A stretch of 44,524 nt of DNA, taken from positions 1-44,524 of the forward strand of contig NSIM01000013.1 in assembly GCA_002737705.1 (NCBI GenBank). Reading direction: 5' to 3'. Below, piece by piece: positions 28,690 through 37,865 of this stretch; position 1 is the first letter of the stretch, and each line of letters begins with the position of its first letter. A program made the translations under genes and the position numbers. This DNA is from Flavobacteriales bacterium. Its GTDB lineage: Bacteria > Bacteroidota > Bacteroidia > NS11-12g > UBA955. Below the pieces are notes generated by a model, which was not told the origin of the DNA, did not search any database, and saw only the letters and a list, made by a program, of their open reading frames with translations.

Positions 28690-31600
28690 TCAGGGATTTC
28701 CATCCGAAACCATTTCAGAATTTGCCGATCGATGCGTATTCCATTCGTTGAGTAAATGAAGGGCCTCAAAAACAGTATCTACTCCAAAAACCCCCACAAT
28801 CAATGTCTTATCTGTTTGCTTCACTGAAAACTTATTGGGATTATTTGCCACAAAACCCATGATTTCAATAAATGATTCACTGTGGTAGACTGCCGCATTG
28901 GAATCGCCCGGGAAATAGCAACGCATGCCATTGTTACCCAATGAAACTTTTTCCAATCCCAATTGCTTTCCCGCCCACTTCAAACGAACGGTATCGAGTA
29001 AGGCCAACACTGTGTTGGGGAGTTTTCCAAATCGGTCTTTCAAATTGGAGGCAAATTGCATTAATGCTAATTCTGTATTGATTGTAGACAATTCGCTGTA
29101 TAAAGACAATCGCTCCGCGGTTTGGGTTACATAATCGGAAGGAATGAGCATTTCAAATTGGGTGTCGACCTGACAGTCTCGGCTACTAATATCATCAGGA
29201 TGATCGAATAGCGTATTAAACTCTTCATTTTTCAACTCCCGGACTGCCTCGTCCAAAATCTTGTGGTACATATCAAACCCCATCTCCCCAATAAACCCCG
29301 ATTGCTCTGCACCCAATAAATTTCCTGCCCCCCGAATATCTAAATCACGCATGGCAACCTGAAATCCACTTCCCAATTCATTGTACTCTTCCAAGGTCCT
29401 CAATCGCTTACGGGCATCTTCTGCAAGCACTGAAAGTGGTGGAGACAAAAGATAACAGAATGCTTTGGTATTGCTCCTTCCAACCCTACCCCGCATTTGG
29501 TGTAAATCACTGAGGCCAAACATATGGGCATTGTTAATAATGATTGTATTGGCATTGGGTATATCCAAACCGCTTTCAATAATTGAAGTTGCTACAAGCA
29601 CATCATACTCTCCTTCAATAAATTGAACCATTGCATTTTCCAAATCATGTCCTTCCATTTGACCATGTGCCACGCAAACCCTCGCCTTTGGCAGTGAATC
29701 GGCAATCAGTCTTGCCATCTCATGAATATCCTTCACCCGAGAGTGAACAAAAAAAACTTGCCCTCCACGATCTAATTCAGTGGCTATGGCCTCAGTAATG
29801 AGTTGTCTGTTAAAAACGTGTAATTCGGTATGAACCGACTGTCTATTAGGGGGTGGGGTATTGATAATACTCAAATCACGGGCACCCATCAAACTAAAAT
29901 GCAATGTCCGTGGGATGGGTGTTGCCGTAAGTGTGAGTGTATCAACATTGTTTTTAAACTCTTTGAGTTTCTCTTTTGCCCCAACACCAAATTTCTGTTC
30001 CTCGTCTATGATGAGTAATCCCAAATCCTTAAAAACAATGTCTTTTCCCAAAATCCTGTGGGTGCCAATAAGAACATCTACCTTCCCAGCCTTTACCTTT
30101 TCCAATGTGGTTTTTTGTTGTTTGGCAGATTTAAAACGATTGATATAGTCAACACCAATCGGGAAACCTGCAAATCGTTTTGTAAAAGTGCGATAATGTT
30201 GCTGGGCCAAAATGGTGGTGGGAACTAGAATGGCAACTTGTTTGCTATCACAGACTGCTTTAAATGCCGCCCTAATGGCAACTTCGGTTTTGCCAAACCC
30301 CACATCCCCGCAAACCAGTCGGTCCATGGGCTGAATAGATTCCATGTCGCGCTTGGTAGACTCAACTGCTTTGGCTTGGTCTGGAGTGTCTTCATAAAAA
30401 AAACTGGCTTCCAATTCTAACTGAAGATAATTGTCTGGAGAAAAAGCAAACCCTTGCTGGGCTTTCCGTTTTGCATACAGCGCAATTAACTCCCGGGCAA
30501 TATCTTTTACCTTTTTCTTGGTAGCCTTTTTCTGCTTGTCCCATTGCGGACTTCCCAATTTGTGCATGGCCGGAATACTTCCATCTTTTCCCGAAAATTT
30601 GCTGATTTTATGCAGGCTATTGACAGAGACATAAAGCAAATCATTGTCTTTGTATACAATGCGAACCACTTCCTGTATTACGCCATTGACCTCCATTTTT
30701 TCAAGACCTGCAAAACGCCCGATGCCGTGATCGATATGGGTTACGAAATCACCAGGCCGTAAACTTTTTAGCTCGCGCAGTGAAAGTGAGCTCAGCGAAG
30801 AATAGCGCTGACGGCCTTTGGGGCGGTAAAACTTATCAAACAATTGGTGTTCGGTAGTAAACGCGATTTTTAGATCTTTGTCTACAAAACCCGCAGACAA
30901 TCCTTTATAAACAGGTTCAAAATCAACCTGTGATTGGGTGTCTTGAAGAATCGTCTGCAAACGCTCTATTTGGGTCGCATTTTCACTAAATACCAATGTT
31001 TTAAAGCCCTCATTCTGATTCGATTGCATCCATTCGATGAGCAGGGTAAAATTGCGTTTGAATAAGGGCTGAGGCTGTTGAAAAAATTCTATGATTGCGA
31101 CCTTTCCAGAGGGCCGGGTTCCACTTTGGTGTATTTGGGAAAAGGGTTGCAAGGCCATCATCAACCCCATGGGTGTATTCCAAATTTCCTTGGGATGTTT
31201 GGGTATTGTATCGCGTTTAGAATGTATTGCTTCTTGGTGCGACTGCAATGCATTTTCCCAAGCCTTTGCTAGGTCTTCAATTTGATAGGCAAGGTCTTGC
31301 GAAACGATGATCGTGGTGGGATCGAAATATTCAGTGATGGAAATTGTGTTTTCTTCGGTGCGCTGGTCTTGGATATTCGGCAACAAAGAAAAATGGGCAA
31401 TCTCTTTCAACGAAAGTTGGTCACTCACATCAAAAGTTCGGATAGTATCAATGATATTCCCGTCAAATTCGATTCGGAAAGGATATTCGTGGGCAAAGCT
31501 AAAGAGATCAACAATCCCCCCGCGAAGGCTAAATTCTCCTGGTCCAAAAACAAAGTCAGTGCGTTCAAACCCATTGACTTGCAGAAATTCCATTAAAAAA

Positions 31601-32058
31601 TCTGTATCTAACGCTTGTCCACGTGCAATTTCGATGGAAGATTTATCCAATTCAAGTTTGTCGACAACATATTCGGCAATCGCTGAACCATAAGTAACAA
31701 TGATACGCTGGTTGTTTTTGCGAAGTGCATTGAGTGTCTCGATGCGTTCCTGAACCCCCATGGCATTGTCACGCGCAAGGGCATATGGTTTGAGATACGA
31801 ATCTGGTAAAAAGTAAATGTGTTCTCCAGCGAGCAGATTTTCTAGGTCTGATTTGATATATTCGGCTTCCTCTTTTGAGGTTGCTATGACCAAAATGGGT
31901 CTGTTGGATGAAGCAAAGAGAGAAGCAATGGCCAGGGCAAACCCAGACCCCGAAATTCCTTGCAAATAAATAGGATCTTTTGAATCTTTCAATAAAGAAG
32001 ACAATACCTGCATGGGTGCTATTTGGGAAAAATTCCCCACTATCTCTCGGGTATTCAT
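28690..32058 (-). CDS. mfd: Transcription-repair coupling factor
   Basis: Mfd removes RNA polymerase stalled at DNA lesions and recruits UvrA. The 1122 residues show the normal order: UvrB-homology module (about 1-320), RNA-polymerase-interacting domain (about 450-530; GDFVTHIDHGIGRFAG), RecG-like helicase with Walker A GDVGFGKTEVA, DEEQ box and TATPIPRTLHFSLMGARDLS, and the C-terminal TRCF domain. I chose the ATG at 32058 over an upstream candidate at 32121 because the N-terminal conserved sequence starts there. A good promoter box also lies between the two, at 32074-32081. Confidence 0.96.
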   Translation of the reverse strand: MNTREIVGNFSQIAPMQVLSSLLKDSKDPIYLQGISGSGFALAIASLFASSNRPILVIATSKEEAEYIKSDLENLLAGEHIYFLPDSYLKPYALARDNAMGVQERIETLNALRKNNQRIIVTYGSAIAEYVVDKLELDKSSIEIARGQALDTDFLMEFLQVNGFERTDFVFGPGEFSLRGGIVDLFSFAHEYPFRIEFDGNIIDTIRTFDVSDQLSLKEIAHFSLLPNIQDQRTEENTISITEYFDPTTIIVSQDLAYQIEDLAKAWENALQSHQEAIHSKRDTIPKHPKEIWNTPMGLMMALQPFSQIHQSGTRPSGKVAIIEFFQQPQPLFKRNFTLLIEWMQSNQNEGFKTLVFSENATQIERLQTILQDTQSQVDFEPVYKGLSAGFVDKDLKIAFTTEHQLFDKFYRPKGRQRYSSLSSLSLRELKSLRPGDFVTHIDHGIGRFAGLEKMEVNGVIQEVVRIVYKDNDLLYVSVNSLHKISKFSGKDGSIPAMHKLGSPQWDKQKKATKKKVKDIARELIALYAKRKAQQGFAFSPDNYLQLELEASFFYEDTPDQAKAVESTKRDMESIQPMDRLVCGDVGFGKTEVAIRAAFKAVCDSKQVAILVPTTILAQQHYRTFTKRFAGFPIGVDYINRFKSAKQQKTTLEKVKAGKVDVLIGTHRILGKDIVFKDLGLLIIDEEQKFGVGAKEKLKEFKNNVDTLTLTATPIPRTLHFSLMGARDLSIINTPPPNRQSVHTELHVFNRQLITEAIATELDRGGQVFFVHSRVKDIHEMARLIADSLPKARVCVAHGQMEGHDLENAMVQFIEGEYDVLVATSIIESGLDIPNANTIIINNAHMFGLSDLHQMRGRVGRSNTKAFCYLLSPPLSVLAEDARKRLRTLEEYNELGSGFQVAMRDLDIRGAGNLLGAEQSGFIGEMGFDMYHKILDEAVRELKNEEFNTLFDHPDDISSRDCQVDTQFEMLIPSDYVTQTAERLSLYSELSTINTELALMQFASNLKDRFGKLPNTVLALLDTVRLKWAGKQLGLEKVSLGNNGMRCYFPGDSNAAVYHSESFIEIMGFVANNPNKFSVKQTDKTLIVGVFGVDTVFEALHLLNEWNTHRSANSEMVSDGNP

Positions 32059-32073
32059 AAAAAAATAAACATT

Positions 32074-32105
32074 CAAAGATACAATTCCAAGTTGGTCCAA
32101 GCCAA
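32074..32105 (-). promoter_or_regulatory. Promoter of mfd
   Basis: On the minus strand, TTG (32105-32103) and TATCTTTG (32081-32074) are 21 bp apart, matching the Bacteroidota promoter pattern. Transcription would start about 10 bases before the ATG at 32058. Confidence 0.55.
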
Positions 32106-32192
32106 TAAGAACCTGGGGCAAATTGTCAGTGAAGCAACAAGCAAAAGTACATTCAGAAATTGAAGAGTCTTTACAGAATACAATTCGAGAAA

Positions 32193-33149
32193 TTATTTTT
32201 TTCTGGCCACTGCATTTAGGGCGGCAGAAAAAATGGCTTCAGCGGTTAATCCATATTTTTTTAACAATTGATCGGGTGTGCCACTCTCCCCAAAAGAATC
32301 ATTAACAGCAACAAACTCCATCGGAGTTGGCAACTCCCTGGATAGCAATTGGGCAATGCTATCTCCCAAACCACCGTTCATTTGATGCTCTTCGGCACTC
32401 ACAACACAACCCGTCTTGCGAACCGATGCCAAAATAGCCTCCCGATCCAATGGCTTAATGGTGTGAATATTGATTATCTCCGCGTGGATTCCTTTTTCGG
32501 CCAGCGCGTGTCCTGCTTCAATCGCCAACCAAACCATATGCCCTGTGGCAAAAATACTCACATCCGTTCCTTCGTTCAACATCAATGCTTTTCCAATTAC
32601 AAAAGGGGTATCTTCAGAAATAAAAACTGGCCATTTTGGCCGGCCAAAACGCAGATAGCAAGGACCATCGTATTTGGCAATGGCAATCGTTGCAGCCTTG
32701 GTTTGGTTATAATCACAAGGATTAATTACCACCATACCCGGCAACATTTTCATTAACCCAATGTCTTCTAATATCTGGTGTGTGGCACCATCTTCTCCCA
32801 ATGTCAAGCCTGCATGAGAGGCACATATTTTTACGTTTTTGTGACTGTAGGCAATCCCCTGTCTGATTTGATCGTATACCCTTCCTGTTGCAAAATTTGC
32901 AAATGTCCCTGCAAAAGGAATTTTTCCGCCAATAGCCAAGCCAGCAGACGCACTCATCATATTGGCCTCTGCAATTCCAGCCTGTATAAACCTGTCTGGG
33001 AATTCTGCCTTAAACGCATCCATCATCAAAGAACCCGTTAAATCTGCGCACAAAGCAATTACATTTTGATTCTGTTTTCCCGCTTCCAACAAACCTGCGC
33101 CAAATCCACTTCGGGTGTCTTTTTGTCCTAAAATTTCGTATGATTTCAT
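32193..33149 (-). CDS. Transketolase, C-terminal subunit
   Basis: The 318-residue protein is the pyrimidine-binding plus C-terminal part of transketolase, which with the N-terminal subunit moves two-carbon units in the pentose phosphate pathway. It has the catalytic Glu segment FIQAGIAEANMMSASAGLAIGG (about residues 54-75, key residue Glu61), the GATHQILEDIG motif, and a C-terminal domain with EEHQMNGGLGDSIAQLL. The two-gene form is common in Bacteroidota and archaea. Here a VWA gene sits between the halves; its stop is 5 bp before this start. A deoxyxylulose-phosphate or pyruvate dehydrogenase E1 beta subunit is less likely given the partner. Confidence 0.9.
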   Translation of the reverse strand: MKSYEILGQKDTRSGFGAGLLEAGKQNQNVIALCADLTGSLMMDAFKAEFPDRFIQAGIAEANMMSASAGLAIGGKIPFAGTFANFATGRVYDQIRQGIAYSHKNVKICASHAGLTLGEDGATHQILEDIGLMKMLPGMVVINPCDYNQTKAATIAIAKYDGPCYLRFGRPKWPVFISEDTPFVIGKALMLNEGTDVSIFATGHMVWLAIEAGHALAEKGIHAEIINIHTIKPLDREAILASVRKTGCVVSAEEHQMNGGLGDSIAQLLSRELPTPMEFVAVNDSFGESGTPDQLLKKYGLTAEAIFSAALNAVARKK

Positions 33150-33154
33150 GAATT

Positions 33155-34525
33155 TTATATCGATAATTGGGTAGTGGTTCCGGAATTGATTTTAAAAATT
33201 TTGGATTTACTGTACAAGGTTCTGGTTTCACCGGCAGTGCGATACACTGCAGTATACTCGCCAGGTTGCATATTGATCATTTGCTTTGGAATGGTTCCGT
33301 TGAAATCCATTACCCATTCCAATTTATTGTCGACCCTCTGAAATACTGCTCCCGTCACATCCATACCAATACTCAATTGGAGAATTCCAGGATTTGGAAT
33401 TTCTATGGTATAGGTCTGATTCTGTTTAATCTGAACCCCTGTAAATAGCAAGCGCGGCACCGATAAAATTTCTAAATCATAGGCACCCACAAGGTATTTT
33501 TCGAGGGTATTAAACTCCTGTGCATTGATCGTTTGCATCTGATTTCCCTTTCGAACAATGGCCTGTAGCCTAGGGTAACGCGTGATACCACCCATTTTTA
33601 ACAACAAACTTCCTTGGGGTGTTTCGAGTGGGATAACCGTGTGTTTGCCGGGCACTATCTCAATATTGGCAGACACTACTTGTGGTTTGGTATGGGCAAG
33701 CACACGATACCTGCGAACCGGATCTAAATACAAAGTGTCGGGTATTCCTTTGCCATTCATCGTATGAATTACATTCTCGACCATCTGCCCGTTGTCGGAA
33801 TCGAAAATTGTTAAGGGAACATCAGTTTCTCTTGGTAAACCCTGGTTGTCAAGCAAATTAATTTGAACGGAAGTGTTGTTGAGTGCTTGGTTTATAATCA
33901 CCCCAATTATTTTCTGAAACTGGGAAGGATTTTCTGCATTAAAATATCGTCCTGCACAGGAATACGCCTTGCGAAACACTTCATTATCTGTCCCTAGACC
34001 AATAATAAAAGGGCGTAAAATTATCCCCTTGCGTTGCAAAGCTTCACTCACGGCACAGGGATCGCCACCGCATTCTTCTACCCCATCTGTAATAATAATG
34101 ATAATATTCCTTGCTGTAGGATCGGCTGGAAAATCTTTGGCCGATGCCAACAAAGATTGGGTTATCGAGGTGTATCCCAAGGGTTTTATTTGCTTTAATC
34201 TTTGAACAAATTGCTTGTGGTTATAGGGAGCAAAAGGAACTTCCAATTTCGTATCATTGCAATCTTTTTTTTCATTGGGTTGGTTATGGCCAAACACCCT
34301 CAACCCAACTTCTAAATCATTTACCGATCGCAAGGTATCTACCATCGTATTCATGAGGGTTACAGCGACCGCCCAACGGGTATAATTGCCCATTTCTGCC
34401 AACATACTGCCACTGCCATCCAGCAAAAAAAGCATCCGTGTCTTTCTTCCTGGATACCCATTGCGAACCTGGGCATGTAGGTTTGCAGAGAGCAAAAGGA
34501 CCATTAACAAGACAGCTTTTTTCAT
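33155..34525 (-). CDS. Secreted von Willebrand factor A-domain protein
   Basis: The 456-residue protein has a signal peptide (KKAVLLMVLLLSANLHAQ) and a VWA domain (about residues 30-215) with an intact MIDAS metal site: DGSGS at 36-40, a Thr in GYTSIT and an Asp in ITDGVEE. Paired cysteines (ECGGDPC) are visible. Two or three beta-sandwich segments follow (about 215-456), with no T9SS sorting domain. It probably binds a ligand or partner outside the cytoplasm. Placement between two cytoplasmic transketolase genes is unexpected. The ATG at 34525 starts 8 bases after the upstream transketolase stop; a TTG at 34537 would overlap it by four. Confidence 0.88.
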   Translation of the reverse strand: MKKAVLLMVLLLSANLHAQVRNGYPGRKTRMLFLLDGSGSMLAEMGNYTRWAVAVTLMNTMVDTLRSVNDLEVGLRVFGHNQPNEKKDCNDTKLEVPFAPYNHKQFVQRLKQIKPLGYTSITQSLLASAKDFPADPTARNIIIIITDGVEECGGDPCAVSEALQRKGIILRPFIIGLGTDNEVFRKAYSCAGRYFNAENPSQFQKIIGVIINQALNNTSVQINLLDNQGLPRETDVPLTIFDSDNGQMVENVIHTMNGKGIPDTLYLDPVRRYRVLAHTKPQVVSANIEIVPGKHTVIPLETPQGSLLLKMGGITRYPRLQAIVRKGNQMQTINAQEFNTLEKYLVGAYDLEILSVPRLLFTGVQIKQNQTYTIEIPNPGILQLSIGMDVTGAVFQRVDNKLEWVMDFNGTIPKQMINMQPGEYTAVYRTAGETRTLYSKSKIFKINSGTTTQLSI

Positions 34526-34533
34526 CGAATGTT

Positions 34534-35391
34534 TCAATAATCGCTGTGTTCTGTTTCAGACAATTGTGCCAAGGCTTTTTCTAATTGTTCATCATTGGGC
34601 GCTTTGCCATGCCAAGCATGGGTACCCATCATAAAATCGACACCCTGTCCCATTTCTGTTTTCATAATAATAACGATGGGCTTCCCTGCCCCCAATTTGG
34701 ATTGTGCTTGGGGAACAACACGCATAATATCGTCCCAATGGTTACCATCCATTTCAAGCACTTCCCAATTGAAAGCCAAAAACTTTGATTTCCACTCTGT
34801 CAAACCCATAATTTCACCAGTACTTCCATCGATTTGTTTTTGGTTAAAATCGACAGCAACAATCATATTGTCGAGTTTTTGATGTGATGCAAACATCACA
34901 GCTTCCCATATCTGACCTTCTTGCAACTCCCCATCCCCAGTTTGTACCCAAACTGTGTGGCTGTCTTTATCCATTTTTTTTTGCAGTGCAAGCCCCGCAG
35001 CAACACTCAATCCCTGCCCCAAAGAGCCGGTAGCAACGCGAATACCCGGAAGGTGTTCATGCGTTGCCGGATGGCCTTGAAGACGGGTATTTAATTTGCG
35101 AAAGGTTGCCAATTCGGAAACCGGAAAATAACCAACACGGGCCAAAGCACTGTAATATACGGGTGAAATATGGCCATTGCTTAAAAAAAACACATCTTCA
35201 CCATTTCCATTCATAGAAAAGTGCGATGCATTGTGCTTCATAAAATGAAAAAAAAGTGCTGTGAAATAATCGGCACAACCCAAAGAACCCCCTGGATGAC
35301 CACTATTAACAGCATGGACCATACGCAAAATATCGCGTCTAATTTGTGTGGCCATGGTGAGCATTGCTTTCGAAGAATGGGTAACTTCCAT
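34534..35391 (-). CDS. Transketolase, N-terminal (thiamine-diphosphate-binding) subunit
   Basis: The 285-residue protein carries the cofactor half of transketolase. It has SGHPGGSLGCADYF (30-43), substrate-contacting His residues in LQGHP (about 104-108), ATGSLGQGLSVAAG (120-133), and the ThDP/Mg motif GDGELQEGQIWEA at 152-164 with Asn183 completing the metal site. It should pair with the C-terminal subunit encoded at 32193-33149. The secreted VWA gene separates them. The start is 137 bp from the divergent bamD gene. Confidence 0.92.
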   Translation of the reverse strand: MEVTHSSKAMLTMATQIRRDILRMVHAVNSGHPGGSLGCADYFTALFFHFMKHNASHFSMNGNGEDVFFLSNGHISPVYYSALARVGYFPVSELATFRKLNTRLQGHPATHEHLPGIRVATGSLGQGLSVAAGLALQKKMDKDSHTVWVQTGDGELQEGQIWEAVMFASHQKLDNMIVAVDFNQKQIDGSTGEIMGLTEWKSKFLAFNWEVLEMDGNHWDDIMRVVPQAQSKLGAGKPIVIIMKTEMGQGVDFMMGTHAWHGKAPNDEQLEKALAQLSETEHSDY

Positions 35392-35484
35392 ATACTTTCA
35401 AAAATGAACATAAATATGCGTTCTGTATGCACAAGTTTTCAAGAGAACCCACAATTCAACTTTACCGGGATTAAAGCATTGCGT

Positions 35485-35518
35485 TTTGTCTAAAATTCGC
35501 TATTCTAGAGTATATTTG
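35485..35518 (+). promoter_or_regulatory. Promoter of the bamD-rpoZ-coaBC-porD-aroBA unit
   Basis: TTTG (35485-35488) and a perfect TATATTTG box (35511-35518) are 22 bp apart, slightly over the usual 19-21. Transcription would begin about 4-6 bases before the bamD ATG at 35529. It is the only strong promoter found for the following overlapping genes. Confidence 0.6.
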
Positions 35519-35528
35519 CGGTTCGAAA

Positions 35529-36350
35529 ATGCAGTGCAAAGGCGTAATATTCTCTTTTTGGTTGATGTTCCTGTTTTTAATTTCAACGGGATGTACTGAA
35601 TATAGTAAAATTTACAAAGGGACAGATACCAACACAAAATTTACAAAAGCCACTGAATTGTTCCAAAATAAGGAGTATATTAAGTCTATCCAGCTTTTTG
35701 AACAGTTACAAGAGACGTATAATGGCAACCCAGACAGCCTAGAAATTGTTGATATAAATATTGCTTATGCGTATTTTAATATGAAAGATTTTGTGACTGC
35801 GAGCATGTATTTTAAAGACTTTACCGACAAATTTGCCTATAACTCTCGGATGATAGAATGCGCTTACATGGCTTTGTATTGTGATGTATTGTCTGTGGGT
35901 AACGCAGACCTAGACCAAACTACTACCCCAGATGTTATCGAGGCTTTACAAACCTTTATCAATCATTACCCCGAGTCAAACTATGTGGAAAAATGCAATG
36001 GACATATCGATGCACTGAGAGCCATCATACACAATAAATCGTATTTTCAAGTAAAACAATATTATTTGATGAAAGAATACAAAGCGGCGAGTGCTGCGGC
36101 TCAGATCGCGATTCTTCGTTATCCCGATATTCCGCAAAAAGAAGAATTGGATTATATTGCGTATTATGCTTACTACTTATTTGCCATTAATAGTGTAGAG
36201 TCAAAAAGAATTGACCGCTTACTTCAAACAAATACGCTCATTCAAGAGTATTTGCATTCAAATCCATCCAATGCGCCGCATGTAGAAAATGCCTTATTGA
36301 TCAGACAAAAAAATATAACCACCATCACTAAACTTAAAGAAACAACATGA
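35529..36350 (+). CDS. bamD: Outer-membrane assembly lipoprotein BamD
   Basis: BamD is the essential lipoprotein partner of BamA in inserting beta-barrel proteins into the outer membrane. The 273 residues have a lipobox LISTGC (Cys22) and TPR-like helices over the rest, with the family pattern KFTKATELFQNKEYIKSIQLFEQL, then YFNMKDFVTASMYFKDF and HYPESNYVEKC. Length is normal. It heads a run of overlapping genes; its stop overlaps the rpoZ start by ATGA. Confidence 0.92.
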   Translation: MQCKGVIFSFWLMFLFLISTGCTEYSKIYKGTDTNTKFTKATELFQNKEYIKSIQLFEQLQETYNGNPDSLEIVDINIAYAYFNMKDFVTASMYFKDFTDKFAYNSRMIECAYMALYCDVLSVGNADLDQTTTPDVIEALQTFINHYPESNYVEKCNGHIDALRAIIHNKSYFQVKQYYLMKEYKAASAAAQIAILRYPDIPQKEELDYIAYYAYYLFAINSVESKRIDRLLQTNTLIQEYLHSNPSNAPHVENALLIRQKNITTITKLKETT

Positions 36351-36670
36351 GTAACCCAATTTCCCGCAATGCGGAAACCCGTGATTTACGCAACTTTGAA
36401 GAAGAAACTCAAAATATTTATTTGAGTGCCGCCATCATTTCTAAAAGAGCAAACCAAATTGCTGAAAAGCAAAAAGAGGAATTGCGCAATCGTTTAGAAC
36501 CTTTCTTAAACGACTCCGACAATCTCGAAGAAATTCAAGAAAACAGAGAGCAAATTGAAATTTCTTTGATGTACGAGCGTATGCCTAAGCCCACCCTTTT
36601 GGCAACGCAGGAATTTGACGAAAATAAAACCTACTGGAGAATCCCCGATGCTCCGGAAAAACCGCTTTAA
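36347..36670 (+). CDS. rpoZ: RNA polymerase omega-like subunit (Bacteroidota RpoZ)
   Basis: The 107-residue protein corresponds to the divergent omega subunit of Bacteroidota, which helps assembly of the beta' subunit. The helix IYLSAAIISKRANQIAEKQ matches the conserved omega core, and a C-terminal segment has the PKPTLLATQEF pattern. Its place between bamD and coaBC is the typical one in this phylum. It overlaps bamD by 4 bases and coaBC by 23. Confidence 0.85.
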   Translation: MSNPISRNAETRDLRNFEEETQNIYLSAAIISKRANQIAEKQKEELRNRLEPFLNDSDNLEEIQENREQIEISLMYERMPKPTLLATQEFDENKTYWRIPDAPEKPL

Positions 36671-37865
36671 CAATAAGAAAATCATTGTTGGGGTAAGTGG
36701 AGGCATTGCTGCTTATAAAATACCCCACTTGGTTCGTCTCCTCAAAAAGGAGGGGGCAGAAGTACAGATTTTAATGACCGAATCTGCCAAAAATTTCGTC
36801 ACCCCACAGACCCTTTCTGTTCTTTCTGAAAGACCTGTTCTCATCAATTTCTTTCAAAATGACCTGGGAGAATGGAACAATCATATTGACCTTGGACTTT
36901 GGGCAGATGCAATTGTCATTGCTCCTGCAGGTGCCAACACCCTGGCAAAAATGACACATGGAATATGTGATAATCTATTGCTATCTGTTATTCTATCGGC
37001 GAGATGTCCTATATGGGTTGCCCCAGCAATGGACTTGGACATGTGGGAACATGCTTCTACGCAAGAGAATGTAGGTACATTGCAGAAACGTGGTATTCGA
37101 CTCATAGAGCCAACAGAAGGCTTTCTGGCGTCGGGACTTGAGGGTAAAGGCAGAATGGCAGAACCCGAAGCCATTTTCAATACCTTGGTCCATGATTTAT
37201 TGCCACCCGATAATTATTTCAGCGGAAAAAAAGTACTGGTTACGGCTGGCGGAACGAGAGAATCCATTGATCCAGTGCGCTTTATTGGAAACCACAGCAG
37301 TGGCAAAATGGGTTTTGCAATTGCGGAAGCATTGATTGCATGTGGCGCCGAAGTGAGTTTGGTTTACGGATCTGTTTCAGAGAAACTGCCCAAGAATTGC
37401 ATTCATTACCCTGTTGTATCGGCCGAAGAAATGTTGGAAACTTGCAAGGGATTGTTCGCAGATTGTTCAATCTTAATGATGGTCGCCGCAGTGGCGGATT
37501 ATCAAGTCCAAACCATTTCTTCACAAAAAATTAAAAAAACCGATGCCGCTTTTGCCTTGGAATTAGTCAAAACACCCGACATATTAACACTCCTTTCAGG
37601 CAATAAAGCACCCCATCAAATATGCATTGGATTTGCACTGGAAACAGAAAATGAACAAGCCAATGCATTGGCGAAATTGAAAAATAAAAATCTCGATTGC
37701 ATCGTTCTAAATTCATTAAACAACCCCAATGTTGGTTTTGGAAAAGAGAGCCATGAAGTTGATGTTTTTTGCAAGAATGGAAATACATGGAGTATTCCCG
37801 CACAGCATAAATCGACCCTTGCGGAAACCCTCATAAACACCCTTTCTGTATGGCTATTAAAATAA
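36648..37865 (+). CDS. coaBC: Bifunctional phosphopantothenoylcysteine decarboxylase/phosphopantothenate-cysteine ligase
   Basis: The enzyme makes 4'-phosphopantetheine for coenzyme A in two steps. The 405 residues have an FMN-binding CoaC domain ([10 protein letters not shown] at 15-24, active-site His79, APAMDLDMW at 125-133) and a CoaB domain from about 190 ([26 protein letters not shown], then VAAVADYQ). The clamp motif that carries a catalytic Cys in E. coli (ACG) reads ASG here, with Ser162. I used the ATG at 36648; an upstream start at 36615 would lie deeper within rpoZ. It overlaps rpoZ by 23 bases and porD by 16. Confidence 0.94.
   Translation: MLRKNRFNNKKIIVGVSGGIAAYKIPHLVRLLKKEGAEVQILMTESAKNFVTPQTLSVLSERPVLINFFQNDLGEWNNHIDLGLWADAIVIAPAGANTLAKMTHGICDNLLLSVILSARCPIWVAPAMDLDMWEHASTQENVGTLQKRGIRLIEPTEGFLASGLEGKGRMAEPEAIFNTLVHDLLPPDNYFSGKKVLVTAGGTRESIDPVRFIGNHSSGKMGFAIAEALIACGAEVSLVYGSVSEKLPKNCIHYPVVSAEEMLETCKGLFADCSILMMVAAVADYQVQTISSQKIKKTDAAFALELVKTPDILTLLSGNKAPHQICIGFALETENEQANALAKLKNKNLDCIVLNSLNNPNVGFGKESHEVDVFCKNGNTWSIPAQHKSTLAETLINTLSVWLLK

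Noticed and set aside
36615-36647. Upstream start of coaBC within rpoZ
   Set aside because: The added 11 residues are not like the family; the ATG at 36648 directly precedes the conserved N-terminus.
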